From assembly GCA_963735495.1 (NCBI GenBank), contig CAVTLG010000014.1, forward strand, positions 1,054,001 to 1,118,000: a stretch of DNA of 64,000 nt, given 5' to 3'. Positions 1 to 8,906 of this stretch are shown piece by piece. The stretch comes from CAVTLG01 sp963735495. GTDB taxonomy: Bacteria > Chloroflexota > Ktedonobacteria > Ktedonobacterales > Ktedonobacteraceae. The notes below the pieces were generated by a model. It was not told where the DNA came from. It was given only the letters and a program-made list of their open reading frames with translations, and did not search any database. Each line of letters opens with the position of its first letter. Position 1 is the first letter of the stretch. Position numbers and translations under genes: made by a program.

Positions 1-339
1 GTGCTTCAAATAGGCTGAAGATGTTTCATCTCCAAGTACGTAGTACTCTGCATGTTTGTGCCGTCCACCAAATGTGTCGAGTCAATTCGACCTCAGGTTT
101 CCTTCGAGCGCCAGAGGGATTGCAGTTGTCAGTACTGTCGATTTGCCAGAGGCATTATCGCCAGCCAGGAAAAGACGTCCATGAGGTATCTCGAACTCTT
201 GTATCCCGTACAACCAGAAATGTGCAAGGATAATACGACGCAAGCGATAACCCCGGAGACCACCTGGAATCATTTGTAATTTATCAACCTCTTGTGCAAG
301 TGTTGCCGCCTGCCCATTTATATCGAATGCAAATTGCAT
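1..339 (-). pseudogene. JetC-like SMC/MukB-type ATPase, N-terminus only, cut by in-frame TGA
   Basis: This is the start of a large SMC-like ATPase of the TIGR02680/Wadjet JetC kind, the motor of a plasmid-restricting condensin-like complex. The ATG at 339 follows an AGAAAGGAAC ribosome site. After a short lead the protein shows a GRLFLAGDNASGKST Walker A loop near residue 60. The frame meets TGA at 82-84, but the same frame then reads LDTFGGRHKHAEYYVLGD down to base 1, which is how the family continues after its LRxxR segment. The stop sits where an arginine is usual, so a CGA-to-TGA change is the simplest explanation. It follows the JetB-like gene by 24 bases in a typical family order. The rest of the ATPase and any JetD lie outside the window. 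Nonsense mutation, sequencing error and UGA readthrough cannot be told apart here. Confidence 0.7.
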
Positions 340-363
340 AAAATTGTTCCTTTCTAAAATCTA

Positions 364-1791
364 CTAATTGTCTTCTGTTTCCTCTATATCTGTCCATAAA
401 TCTATTTGTTGCATCGCTGATTCTTCGCTATTTTTATGCGTTTCAATGTTTGGAGCCGTTATCCCTTGCAAACTTTCTGCATATTTTGGACCATATCGCG
501 CAGCGGTTGGGAGAATAAAAACTTTCCCTTTACTATCGGGACCACGAGACAGGCCAATATGGCGCATCGTCCTAAGTGCTTCATGGAGTAGTCCCTTCGT
601 AGGCTTTTCACTCATCCCTTTTCCCCAGTAATCTCCAAAACGTTCACGCATTGTGTCGAGAAGGTCTGCTAAATCAAGTGTTGTGGTTTCGATGCATCCA
701 TCACTGTACGGCTTCAGTACACCTGTTGCTACCTGTGTACGAACTGCGTCACAGAGTAGTAGCACAATCTGGTCACCTGCATTTTTTGGATTGATAGACA
801 CTGTACCAGGAACTGTGCTCCCAGTGATTCGTACAATACAGGCGTAATCGTGATTTATCTCTAATGACCAGCCGAAGGTATTCACAAGTTCCTTCTGTAC
901 TTCTACTGCATTTTTTCTAAGCACCTCGAATGCTTCTTGATCGTCAAACCTTAAAAGAGATGGACCGATTAAAAGGCTACGCCAAGCTCGCGTTAAGGCA
1001 CTCTGACTATCTTTCATATCTGTAAAAATGGTAGAAGATGTAAGCGTGGTGACTTTCTGCTTATATTCGCTCACGGCTTTGAGCGCCTCAAGATCAAGTG
1101 ACATAATGAGCAAGTGGATAGTATTCGTGAACTGATAAAGTACTGGTCTATCACTCTCTACCCAGTTGGCGATCTGCCCATCTAATTCTTCCAGACAGCC
1201 GAGTTCCTGGAGATACCTGAGTGCTCGTGCCATACTATGGCGATTAGTAATCACCTGCGGTTTGCTGCGAAGATCAGCGCTCATGTCCAGTGTAAGCGCC
1301 TCTGCGTGATCTGTAAGACTCCACTGGGCTGAGAGATTATCAATCATCTGTGCAAGAAGAAATAGCTGGTCGTTGCCTCTTCTTGCGACCTGGTCGTTGG
1401 CGGCGTACCAGAGAATCCAGATCAGATAAACAAAATCATATTGAGCTGACAGTTTATTCTTGCTATGGCTGTAACCTGATGTAAGAGCACTGGGCCGTCG
1501 CATCAAACGAAACACGTCTTTACGTCGCTCGACAGACCACTCGGTATGCTGTTGATGCCATTTTCTCAAAAGCGGGTAGTAGCGTGTTATTCGCAAGAAT
1601 GCTTCATCGTTTGATGAAACAAATTCTTTGTCAAGTAGTGCTATGTGAGCTTGTATCAGGTTTGGCTGGTCTTCCTGAAATGTTCCTTTTATGCCTGTCT
1701 GCTCAGCAGGTGATGCCCCTCGTTGTTCTCCATCCTCGAAAGTACCAAGTAATCTGTTATCATATTCTCCTAAAATAAAGTTGTCATCCAT
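364..1791 (-). CDS. Wadjet JetB-like protein (DUF2398/TIGR02678 family)
   Basis: This is the probable second subunit of the Wadjet-like complex, thought to act as a MukE-like winged-helix partner bridging the kleisin and the ATPase. An upstream ATG at 1863 is possible, but the ATG at 1791 has GGAGG eight bases before it and removes the overlap with the upstream gene, giving 475 residues. Two regions resemble winged-helix halves of DUF2398 proteins: YYPLLRKWHQQHTEW with KLSAQYDFVYLIWILWYA in the first half, and a segment containing FGWSLEINHDYACIVR in the second. There is no catalytic motif and no membrane segment, so a structural cytoplasmic role fits. The family call rests on these patterns and on gene order (TIR-JetA, JetB, JetC), not on a search. 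Confidence 0.65.
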   Translation of the reverse strand: MDDNFILGEYDNRLLGTFEDGEQRGASPAEQTGIKGTFQEDQPNLIQAHIALLDKEFVSSNDEAFLRITRYYPLLRKWHQQHTEWSVERRKDVFRLMRRPSALTSGYSHSKNKLSAQYDFVYLIWILWYAANDQVARRGNDQLFLLAQMIDNLSAQWSLTDHAEALTLDMSADLRSKPQVITNRHSMARALRYLQELGCLEELDGQIANWVESDRPVLYQFTNTIHLLIMSLDLEALKAVSEYKQKVTTLTSSTIFTDMKDSQSALTRAWRSLLIGPSLLRFDDQEAFEVLRKNAVEVQKELVNTFGWSLEINHDYACIVRITGSTVPGTVSINPKNAGDQIVLLLCDAVRTQVATGVLKPYSDGCIETTTLDLADLLDTMRERFGDYWGKGMSEKPTKGLLHEALRTMRHIGLSRGPDSKGKVFILPTAARYGPKYAESLQGITAPNIETHKNSEESAMQQIDLWTDIEETEDN

Positions 1792-1838
1792 TGTATAAAC
1801 CTCCATTTTCAGGCTATGTTTTTTCCATCTTATGACTT

Positions 1839-3878
1839 CTATTGCCGCTCTAAGCGGTAACATGGTATAGAGAGGATGCCATCATGTGAGCAAAGGCGAA
1901 TGTATGCTTGCTCATCTGGATTAAGGAGTACGACAATAGCACCCGTTTGATCTTGATGTTGATGCAATACTAAATCATTCAGGCAAGTATCAATTATCTC
2001 TTCGAGAATGCCTCGATCTTGTGGCTCTATTGACCTAAGTGTACCGAGGTTAAGCAACTTTTGTGCGAATAATCGTGTGAAGCGTCGCTGCCGATCTCTT
2101 TCTTGCTGTATCTGCTCCGCTTGAAGCTCCTGAATTTTTTGCTGGTCCTCTTCAATAGGGTCTTCTGTCCTGCGCTCTCCAGGCCTACCTCGCTTGATGG
2201 GTAGAAGCCAAGGACGTACAGTTGGAGGTTCATCCCAAACAGAGTGGGTTTCTGATGGCTCAATAATCCTGGCATTTCCTGTGAATTTCTCTGGCAAGTG
2301 TACTGGTAGAGCGTTGGAAAATGTGGCATCAAACACTTGTTGTGCTGTATCAATGTCTGATATATACATAAACTGTAAGGCCAGTTTGCGCAAAATGGTG
2401 GCATTATTTACGTGTGATCGTTGATAGAGAGCAAGCAGGGCGGCTTGGTTCACTACACGCTGAATCTCTGTAACCGCCCGGTCATGAAAACTGTGAGCGC
2501 TTTCTCGAAACCAGGTTTCCAGCTCTGTAATCTGTTTGCTAATCTGATCAGTAACGCTACTTAAAGGTTCTTTGTTGCTTATTGCAGGACTGTTTTCATA
2601 TTTGTGCTGAGATATATAGCTGATTAGTAATGTTTTTTTCCTTTGTGACCAATTGGAGAACAATTCATTGATGCTGTGAGCTACGTCAAGTAACACTCTT
2701 GCAAAACGTTGAACATAGCTCACTACGATACGCTTATATTCCATGTACTTTTCAAGATTGTATTGCTCGTTTTGTGCATTTATCTCTAAATTGCTTAGGT
2801 AGCTGAGGGATAGTGCGAGCCACTTTTGCCACATTCTGAACGCTTCGTCCCAATTCTCTGCTAGCGCCTCCATATCTTCCTGATCAGGACCTGATTTTGC
2901 TAAAATAGCATCAATTATTTCTAAATATCGCTTTATTTCATAAAGACTATTTTTACTTAAAGTACCGCTATTAACCTGTATTTGGCTTTCAATAAAAGTC
3001 TCAATGGAGATAGCATCTGCGGTGGCTTGATAATATTTACTATGTGTAAGTGCCTCAAAAGCGGCAATAGAAGTAGCTGTTTTACTTCTATCATCGCTGG
3101 AGACAAGACTGCCATGTTGTATTAAAAACGCTAAATCTCTTTTGCATTCTTGGGGGCTATACTCAATACCTACTCTTCTTCGCACTTCCTCACAAATTTC
3201 TTGCTCTGGCGTTGGACCGTGAAGCGCTTTGTAATTTTGGTGGAGTATTTGCATAATGGTTCGCAAACAGAAGATGTGTGCTATATCTGAATCGCTGTCT
3301 TTGATTGGTAGGGTCAGGTAATTGAAAAGAGAAATACTACTTGTCGAGTTGAAAAGTGTGATAGGTGCGATTGCGTCGTCCTCTTCAATTAAATCACTCT
3401 CCTCCCTCGCAAGCTTTTTCGCCTCCAGAAGACTGATAATAGTTTGTTTCAAACCTTGGGAGATATCGTAAAATGCACCATCAGCAGAATGCCACTGAGA
3501 TATAGCTAAACGATTGCTTGGTAATATCTGTAGATCTTCGAGAGAAGTGCCTTCCCACAAACTGGGGCGTAGAAGGACAGGAATTACTCTTGCCTTATTC
3601 TCACGATGTTGCTTGAGTGCTTTCTCCATTTCTTCTGCGTGGTCTGCGAGAAAGCCTGCGCTTATAAGCAGGAGGATAATATCGGCATTATTAAAGTAAC
3701 GAGCAAATTCTCTTTGTCGTTCCTGCCCGGCCTGAATATAGCGATCATGCCAAATGTTAATATGAATGTTTAAGCTTTCTTTTAATGAATTTGTGTGGGT
3801 AACAATTTGATTAAAAAATCGCTCTTCTACAGGATCGTAAAGAAATAAAATACTAATGGATTTTGCTAACCTATTCAT
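1839..3878 (-). CDS. TIR domain fused to Wadjet JetA-like (DUF2397/TIGR02677) subunit
   Basis: The protein has 679 residues in two parts. Residues 8 to about 155 form a TIR-type domain: an alternating beta strand pattern beginning ISILFLYDP, then ADIILLLISAGFLADHAEEMEKAL with the usual glutamate, then RVIPVLLRPSLW. From about residue 185 it reads like DUF2397, the MukF/kleisin-like JetA of Wadjet: FNYLTLP, a conserved helical segment around residue 210, a charged helical core, and a winged-helix-like C-terminus. Start ATG 3878 has AGAAGG upstream. JetA normally has no TIR domain. TIR domains in other defence systems cleave NAD+ or make signalling nucleotides, so the fusion could couple detection of foreign DNA to cell suicide. 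The TIR call is firm; the JetA call depends partly on the two downstream genes. Confidence 0.68.
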   Translation of the reverse strand: MNRLAKSISILFLYDPVEERFFNQIVTHTNSLKESLNIHINIWHDRYIQAGQERQREFARYFNNADIILLLISAGFLADHAEEMEKALKQHRENKARVIPVLLRPSLWEGTSLEDLQILPSNRLAISQWHSADGAFYDISQGLKQTIISLLEAKKLAREESDLIEEDDAIAPITLFNSTSSISLFNYLTLPIKDSDSDIAHIFCLRTIMQILHQNYKALHGPTPEQEICEEVRRRVGIEYSPQECKRDLAFLIQHGSLVSSDDRSKTATSIAAFEALTHSKYYQATADAISIETFIESQIQVNSGTLSKNSLYEIKRYLEIIDAILAKSGPDQEDMEALAENWDEAFRMWQKWLALSLSYLSNLEINAQNEQYNLEKYMEYKRIVVSYVQRFARVLLDVAHSINELFSNWSQRKKTLLISYISQHKYENSPAISNKEPLSSVTDQISKQITELETWFRESAHSFHDRAVTEIQRVVNQAALLALYQRSHVNNATILRKLALQFMYISDIDTAQQVFDATFSNALPVHLPEKFTGNARIIEPSETHSVWDEPPTVRPWLLPIKRGRPGERRTEDPIEEDQQKIQELQAEQIQQERDRQRRFTRLFAQKLLNLGTLRSIEPQDRGILEEIIDTCLNDLVLHQHQDQTGAIVVLLNPDEQAYIRLCSHDGILSIPCYRLERQ

Positions 3879-4369
3879 TACTGCTCTGACCTTCTATGCT
3901 TACTAAAACCGATTTTGCTTTAACCATCTTACAGTATCTAGATGCATTTTTACTTTTTTAAACTTTATTTATTAAAAATATATATGTAAAAAAGCTGGTC
4001 ATCAATACTGGCACCTATACGTACTATGAAGTATGGCACATGTATATTTCTTATCAATATGTACCCAAGCTTGCAATAGCAACAATCTTTTGAGTAGCCC
4101 TGTGCAGGTTATTCGATTTTGGAAAGCAACATTGAATAACGCACCAGGAAGTGAAGCTATGTGTTTCGCTATCAAAAGCATAACCCTAGGCAAAGTTATA
4201 TGTAAGGGCGTAAAGAGGGCAAATAGGGGGCGAATCATGAGCAATTATAATGCATCCGGTGTGAATCGTTTTTGCATCTGGTAATAATCACACAAAACAA
4301 TATGAAAATGATATACTAAAAGCACATTGCATCCTTATATTGCTATTTGCTACGAAATGAGGAAAACGG
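3879..4369. other. AT-rich divergent intergenic region
   Basis: About 490 bases separate the leftward Wadjet-like operon from the rightward methyltransferase operon. The stretch is AT-rich and must hold both promoters. A TATACT hexamer at 4312-4317 could be the -10 box for the methyltransferase, but no convincing -35 box accompanies it. Small open frames here on both strands overlap each other, lack ribosome sites and look like nothing known. Confidence 0.5.
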
Positions 4370-5698
4370 ATGACAGAAGATTGGACATTTGCTGATGCTA
4401 AACAGAGTGAAAAACTATGGGGACCACATGGCTATCATCGTTATCCAGCAAAATTCATCCCGCCTCTTGTTCATCGCCTTATCAACATGTATTCTCCGCC
4501 TGGAGCATCTGTTGGAGATCCTTTTCTCGGCTCTGCTACAACGGGGGTAGAGGCTTTGCGGCTGGAACGGTCTTTTTACGGTTCTGATGTAAGTCAAGTG
4601 GCGCTTCTCATGAGTCGCGTGAAATGTACCCCTTTGTGTCCCTCCGAATTAAATGCTATATGGCTCTGGCTCAATGCTTCCTTGCAGAGGACACCTTGCG
4701 TAGGAAGGCGAACCTTAACTCAGAACGAACTGGATGTGATCAATGCTGTTGATATTGCCCACGCGAGTCGAGAAGAACGATTGTTGTACTGGTTTCCTAC
4801 CGAATATAGAGAAAGTCTTACATGTATACTCCAACAGATCCTTGCTCAGGAAAACGAGGCATCCCGCCTTTTCTTTCTGTGTGGTTTTTCAAATATCCTA
4901 CGCAGTTGCTCAACATGGCTGAGTGGAAGTATCAAAGCACAGAAGGATCTTAAAAAAGTGTTGAGAGATCCGCTGGAAGAGTTTAGAAAGCAAATATATG
5001 ATATGCTCAAACGCAATTTGTTGTACTGGGAAACATTAAGTGAAAAGGGAGAAAATCCTCTGAGAGTCGTGGAGCGCTGCCATTTAGGGTTAGAAGATGT
5101 ACGTTCTCTCCCGTTGGCAGACGCCACCCTTGATTTGATCGTCACAAGCCCTCCCTATGCAATCTGCTACGAGTATAGCGAGTTGCATCAGTTAACTCAA
5201 CTATGGTTAGAAAGCCATGATGTTTTCGAATCAGAACGAGTAAAGGCTAAATGGATCGGGTCAAGTCAACTTGCACATCGTATTGATCCAGACGTATCCA
5301 CTCGTTCAGCGGTGGCTAATTCGGCATTAGATCAGTTGGCAAAACAAATAACAGAAAAAAATAAAAAACGCATTATTCGTGAAATACGAGCGTTGCGCTA
5401 CTATTTCCAAGATATGGCTCTTGCGCTACAAGAATGTGCAAGAGTGACCAGGCCAGGAGGGTATGCCATTTTCATTGTTGGAAACTCCTACAAACGAGGG
5501 ATCACTATCCCAACCTCCGATGCATTATGCGAAATAGCTCAACAGTATACTTTTTCTTTGCAGCGTAAGATCATACGCAAAATACCTTCACGTATGCTTG
5601 TTAGTACGCGTGACAAGAAAACGGGACGTTTCTCATCAGTCGCGGAAAGCGATACTTTGGCTTACCCTGAAGAAGATGTGCTTATTTTTAGGCGATGA
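4370..5698 (+). CDS. Site-specific DNA methyltransferase (N4-cytosine/N6-adenine type)
   Basis: The protein has 442 residues and transfers a methyl group from SAM to a base in a specific DNA site. The SAM-binding motif I reads DPFLGSATTG from residue 50, preceded by HRYPAKFIP, a hallmark of this methyltransferase group. The catalytic motif IV reads TSPPY at residues 259-263; the SPPY form favours N4-cytosine. Between them lies a long, mostly helical insert that may recognise the target. A C-terminal strand YAIFIVGN completes the fold. Start ATG has GAGGA seven bases upstream. No restriction endonuclease of recognisable family is adjacent. Downstream genes on the same strand include a NurA-like protein, HerA and TIR, so methylation may mark self DNA for that set. 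Confidence 0.85.
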   Translation: MTEDWTFADAKQSEKLWGPHGYHRYPAKFIPPLVHRLINMYSPPGASVGDPFLGSATTGVEALRLERSFYGSDVSQVALLMSRVKCTPLCPSELNAIWLWLNASLQRTPCVGRRTLTQNELDVINAVDIAHASREERLLYWFPTEYRESLTCILQQILAQENEASRLFFLCGFSNILRSCSTWLSGSIKAQKDLKKVLRDPLEEFRKQIYDMLKRNLLYWETLSEKGENPLRVVERCHLGLEDVRSLPLADATLDLIVTSPPYAICYEYSELHQLTQLWLESHDVFESERVKAKWIGSSQLAHRIDPDVSTRSAVANSALDQLAKQITEKNKKRIIREIRALRYYFQDMALALQECARVTRPGGYAIFIVGNSYKRGITIPTSDALCEIAQQYTFSLQRKIIRKIPSRMLVSTRDKKTGRFSSVAESDTLAYPEEDVLIFRR

Positions 5699-5827
5699 AC
5701 ATGGCAATGATGTCTTCTCACCAATTTTTGGATACGATCTAAATTTGCCCAAAAAGCCCTCGCACTTTGGTAACTTGACGGGGATAGAGTATAGGAAGAT
5801 GTAAGAGAGTTCTTGAAGGGCAATCGA

Positions 5828-6433
5828 ATGAAGGCAACACCAGAGGAACTTCAATTTCACCAGCGGCTTCTGGCGAGAAATGATCCTATTGTATGGGATC
5901 AACTTGCCGTCTGGCTATATCCCATACTGGTACAAGACTTAAGGAAACGGGTACACCAGGAAACGGACCCTGTCCTGGTCGAAGAAGCCGTAGGAGAAGC
6001 GTTTCTAAACTATTGTAGGAATCCTGAGAAATACAACCCTCAGCTCATTTCACTCAGAAGCTTTCTCCTTATGGAATCCGAGCATGATTTGAAAAATGCA
6101 CTGGCGCGCGAAAGGAGGCAAACGCAATATCAAGTGCCACTCGTTTCTCCATATGATACCAATGAAGAGCAAGATATCATCGACGAGAGCCAGAATCTCG
6201 AAGCAGATATCCAAGGTAGAGAATTAAGAGAACATATCCTTAGTACCTTTACAAATCCTGTTGATCAGAGCATTGCCGAACTCATCCTGGATCGCGTTCG
6301 CTCACTGGAACCATATATCAATTTACTGGAGCTAGATGGATTGCCACGAAGCGAGCAGACGAAACAGGTGAAGCGTCACAAGGACCGGATCAAATGGCAC
6401 TTACGGCGCAGAGGAGAACACTTCGATGAATGA
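5828..6433 (+). CDS. RNA polymerase sigma-70/ECF-like protein
   Basis: This 201-residue protein resembles a divergent ECF sigma factor. The N-terminal half has the region-2 helical pattern (ETDPVLVEEAVGEAFLNYCRNP, split by loops, then a basic KNALARERR segment), and the C-terminal half has a helix-turn-helix-like region 4 ending in KQVKRHKDRIKWHLRRR. The ATG at 5828 has AAGGG six bases upstream and is preferred over the TTG at 5813. It overlaps the next gene by eight bases. A sigma-like gene next to a small helical protein and an ImmA/IrrE protease suggests a local regulatory module in which the protease could release the sigma factor or destroy a repressor. That regulatory reading is inference. 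Confidence 0.6.
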   Translation: MKATPEELQFHQRLLARNDPIVWDQLAVWLYPILVQDLRKRVHQETDPVLVEEAVGEAFLNYCRNPEKYNPQLISLRSFLLMESEHDLKNALARERRQTQYQVPLVSPYDTNEEQDIIDESQNLEADIQGRELREHILSTFTNPVDQSIAELILDRVRSLEPYINLLELDGLPRSEQTKQVKRHKDRIKWHLRRRGEHFDE

Positions 6434-6815
6434 ATACACACCCTCACTAGCACGGCTGGCGAAGCTCGCTCGCACACGACGAGAATTCCTTGCAAGCCTA
6501 CTTGCTGTGTACCAGGAGCAAAAAAAGCTGGATGACCAGCAACTCGCGGAGTTCTTGGGCTGTGATATTGAAGCTCTGACTCACCTTGCTTTGTGTCAGC
6601 GTCCCAGACCATTTCCTGATTTTCGGCATGATATTGAACGTATTGCGTCGCATATTCCAACAAATCCATTACAACTAGCGAAACTCATACGTACAGCGGA
6701 GTCGCTTGAAGATATGCGTCAGGAACATAGCCAGGAAATTTTACTTGCCGCGCGCGATCACGATATGGTTCCAGATAATGATGGCAGTGACGAGGAAGAA
6801 ACTTTCCATGAATAG
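6426..6815 (+). CDS. Small helical protein of sigma/ImmA module
   Basis: This is a 129-residue, mostly helical protein without cysteine pairs or membrane segments. The middle reads DDQQLAEFLGCDIEALTHLALCQRP, like a degenerate helix-turn-helix that recognises an LG-type turn; the tail is acidic. It overlaps the sigma-like gene by eight bases and shares an ATGAATAG overlap with the ImmA/IrrE gene, so the three are translationally coupled. By position it is the likely repressor, anti-sigma or adaptor for the pair. I do not recognise a named family. Confidence 0.55.
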   Translation: MNEYTPSLARLAKLARTRREFLASLLAVYQEQKKLDDQQLAEFLGCDIEALTHLALCQRPRPFPDFRHDIERIASHIPTNPLQLAKLIRTAESLEDMRQEHSQEILLAARDHDMVPDNDGSDEEETFHE

Positions 6816-7554
6816 CCTGTCCATTGAGAACACAGCCTTAGAGTTCTGGGAATGGGTGGAAGCCTTTCCCCCTTTCCCAAGAAACATGGAAGACTGGTTT
6901 GTCTACATCTTTCCATTGGATATTGAAAGAATTCCTGATCTGACGATTGGGCAGATCAACATCTGGGCTCAGTCAAGCGGCTCATCTTATCGTTTTCGTG
7001 GAGATAGTCGTCGGCGTCTGCGAGGATGCATCTTTCCGAGGAGAAACTTAGGAACGATCTTTGTTGATGCCAACGATTCTCTCGAAGAGCAACGTCTCAC
7101 GGTTGCGCACGAGGGAGCACATTTTCTTTACGATTATTACTCGCCACGAAAACGCGCCATAGAGGTTCTAGGTGAAGATATCCGTGAGGTCCTTGAAGGA
7201 AAACGTGTTCCTACGTTAGAAGAGCGGTTGCATGGGGTATTAGCTAATGTATCTGTAGGCGTAAGGGGTCATCTTATGGAACGCCCAGATGAGGGTGTTC
7301 CCACTAATATCGTGCTTGATGCAGAAGATCGAGCCGATAGGTTGGCTTTAGAGTTACTTGCCCCCGCAGCATCACTTCGCGAGAGAATGCAGCAAGCTGA
7401 TGTACCAACTGGTTATCGTGCAAGACTTGCCTTTTTGAGAACAACGCTTTACACTGAGTATGGATTACCTCGATCAATTGACTCGTTTTACGCAGAAATG
7501 CTGCTTCATCAATGGGGCGAGCCAACATTTCGCGATTGGCTTTTTGAAAGATAA
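6808..7554 (+). CDS. ImmA/IrrE family metallopeptidase
   Basis: The protein has 248 residues from the ATG at 6808, which overlaps the preceding stop codon and has GAGGAAG upstream. An earlier in-frame start at 6706 would lie deep inside the previous gene and is rejected. The zinc site is clear: VAHEGAHFL gives HExxH at residues 101-105, and EDRADRLALELLAP supplies the downstream glutamate helix typical of ImmA/IrrE (COG2856). Family members cleave phage-type repressors or stress regulators. The upstream sigma-like and helical proteins are the obvious candidate substrates, which would make this a switch for the operon. There is no signal peptide. Confidence 0.8.
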   Translation: MNSLSIENTALEFWEWVEAFPPFPRNMEDWFVYIFPLDIERIPDLTIGQINIWAQSSGSSYRFRGDSRRRLRGCIFPRRNLGTIFVDANDSLEEQRLTVAHEGAHFLYDYYSPRKRAIEVLGEDIREVLEGKRVPTLEERLHGVLANVSVGVRGHLMERPDEGVPTNIVLDAEDRADRLALELLAPAASLRERMQQADVPTGYRARLAFLRTTLYTEYGLPRSIDSFYAEMLLHQWGEPTFRDWLFER

Positions 7555-7620
7555 CTTCTATTCGGTAGCATGATAGATACGATATCTCCATGCCAAGCAT
7601 AATGTCTGGAGATAGATGAC

Positions 7621-8883
7621 ATGCCAAATGGACAACCCTCATATAGAGACAATGAGAGGTATGATCCTCTTGACTCAGACAATACCCTGGAGATGGATAG
7701 TGATGCATTCCAGGATACCTTTGGAGAGTCTATTGATAACATTTTTGACCTGAACAAGTGGTATGAAGGAGAAGTTCTGGCCGATACCTATGAACGCCTC
7801 GATGTTGAATTAAAAGAGGCGTTCAAACAGGAAAATCGGACACGTGAGCAGATCCGCAATAATCTATTCTCTAAAGTTTTCAAACGAAAAGACGCGCCAC
7901 AAGGAGCGGGATGTTATCGAGCAACTATTGATCAGCTTGCACATATGCATAGTGGATTACTTTTCAATGGCGCTGTAGAAGCCTGTGATGGTATCACGGT
8001 TGCTCATGATTTACTCTCTATGACGATAGCCCAGATAGGTGTATCTCTTATCTCCTATTATGGCAATCAAGGGACATGGATACAGAGACTCTATCGTCGC
8101 GATCTGCGCATGCAAGATTCTGCTTCTATCGATGACATTTTTGAGTTACTTGAGCGGAGAAGGCAGCGTACTGAAGATGAACCACAAGATCGCAGAGATA
8201 AACTGAGCAATCTTAGCAGACGCGGTATCCTCTACTTTGGCGAACGTGCTACTCTGCTAGAAAGATCAAAAACGCTCTGGCGTATGGGTCATGGTGTACC
8301 AGTTCCCTATGAATTATTGACTGGCGCAGGCCTGGTTATTGGTGAAACAAAGAACGGCATAAAGAAAAACGATATGCCGCTCTTACGCCATAGTATGCGT
8401 ATATTACGTTCACTGCTTGGGGATTATCAACGCTGGGTATTCGTCTCAAAAGTGCTCTCTGATCGAGTATTACTCACATTTGGTGATGCACTACGCCCCC
8501 TTGAATATGCCATCGTGGACTCACCCTATGAGACCATGCGCAGGATTGCCAGTGGGAACTTACCTCGTCGTACAGGGCTTCAAGGGGATGCACTAGAGTT
8601 TGTCGAAGATATTGGGAAAAACATTGTAACAGGTGTCTATCGAGCATCTCGTACTACTCCTGCTTGCGTGTTCTATGCCCATAAGGATTTCGCTCATCAG
8701 GCAGCATTACTTGCCATGGCAGATAGCGTTTTACAGGAGCATCGTGGGTTCCCAATGCTGCTTGATCTGGCACAAATGGTATGCAAGACAACGTTTGGAG
8801 CTGAGGTGTTCAATGCCACTATTCAGCAGGCGTATATTGATGCAGGTCTTCCCTATCGCTCTCTCAATGAGTGGGATAAATGA
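7621..8883 (+). CDS. NurA-like nuclease, HerA partner
   Basis: The 420-residue product has no firm family hit by eye, but its position directly before a HerA ATPase, with overlapping ends, is where NurA is found. Compatible features are an N-terminal strand ending in ACDGI (compare the DGS metal-binding motif of NurA) followed by a hydrophobic strand IGVSLISYYG, a FGERATLLERS helix with acidic residues, a central strand pair RWVFVSKVLS, and a C-terminal GFPMLLDLAQ segment like the NurA GYPxxLxxAH motif. NurA degrades DNA ends as a dimer docked on a HerA hexamer. The acidic N-terminal 50 residues are extra. It could instead be an unrelated HerA-associated effector. Confidence 0.5.
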   Translation: MPNGQPSYRDNERYDPLDSDNTLEMDSDAFQDTFGESIDNIFDLNKWYEGEVLADTYERLDVELKEAFKQENRTREQIRNNLFSKVFKRKDAPQGAGCYRATIDQLAHMHSGLLFNGAVEACDGITVAHDLLSMTIAQIGVSLISYYGNQGTWIQRLYRRDLRMQDSASIDDIFELLERRRQRTEDEPQDRRDKLSNLSRRGILYFGERATLLERSKTLWRMGHGVPVPYELLTGAGLVIGETKNGIKKNDMPLLRHSMRILRSLLGDYQRWVFVSKVLSDRVLLTFGDALRPLEYAIVDSPYETMRRIASGNLPRRTGLQGDALEFVEDIGKNIVTGVYRASRTTPACVFYAHKDFAHQAALLAMADSVLQEHRGFPMLLDLAQMVCKTTFGAEVFNATIQQAYIDAGLPYRSLNEWDK

Positions 8884-8906
8884 TCTATAAAACGGAGGGG
8901 CAAGCA

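Noticed and set aside
4002..4284. Two opposing small open frames in the gap before the methyltransferase
   Set aside because: They overlap each other, lack ribosome sites and known motifs; more likely promoter DNA.
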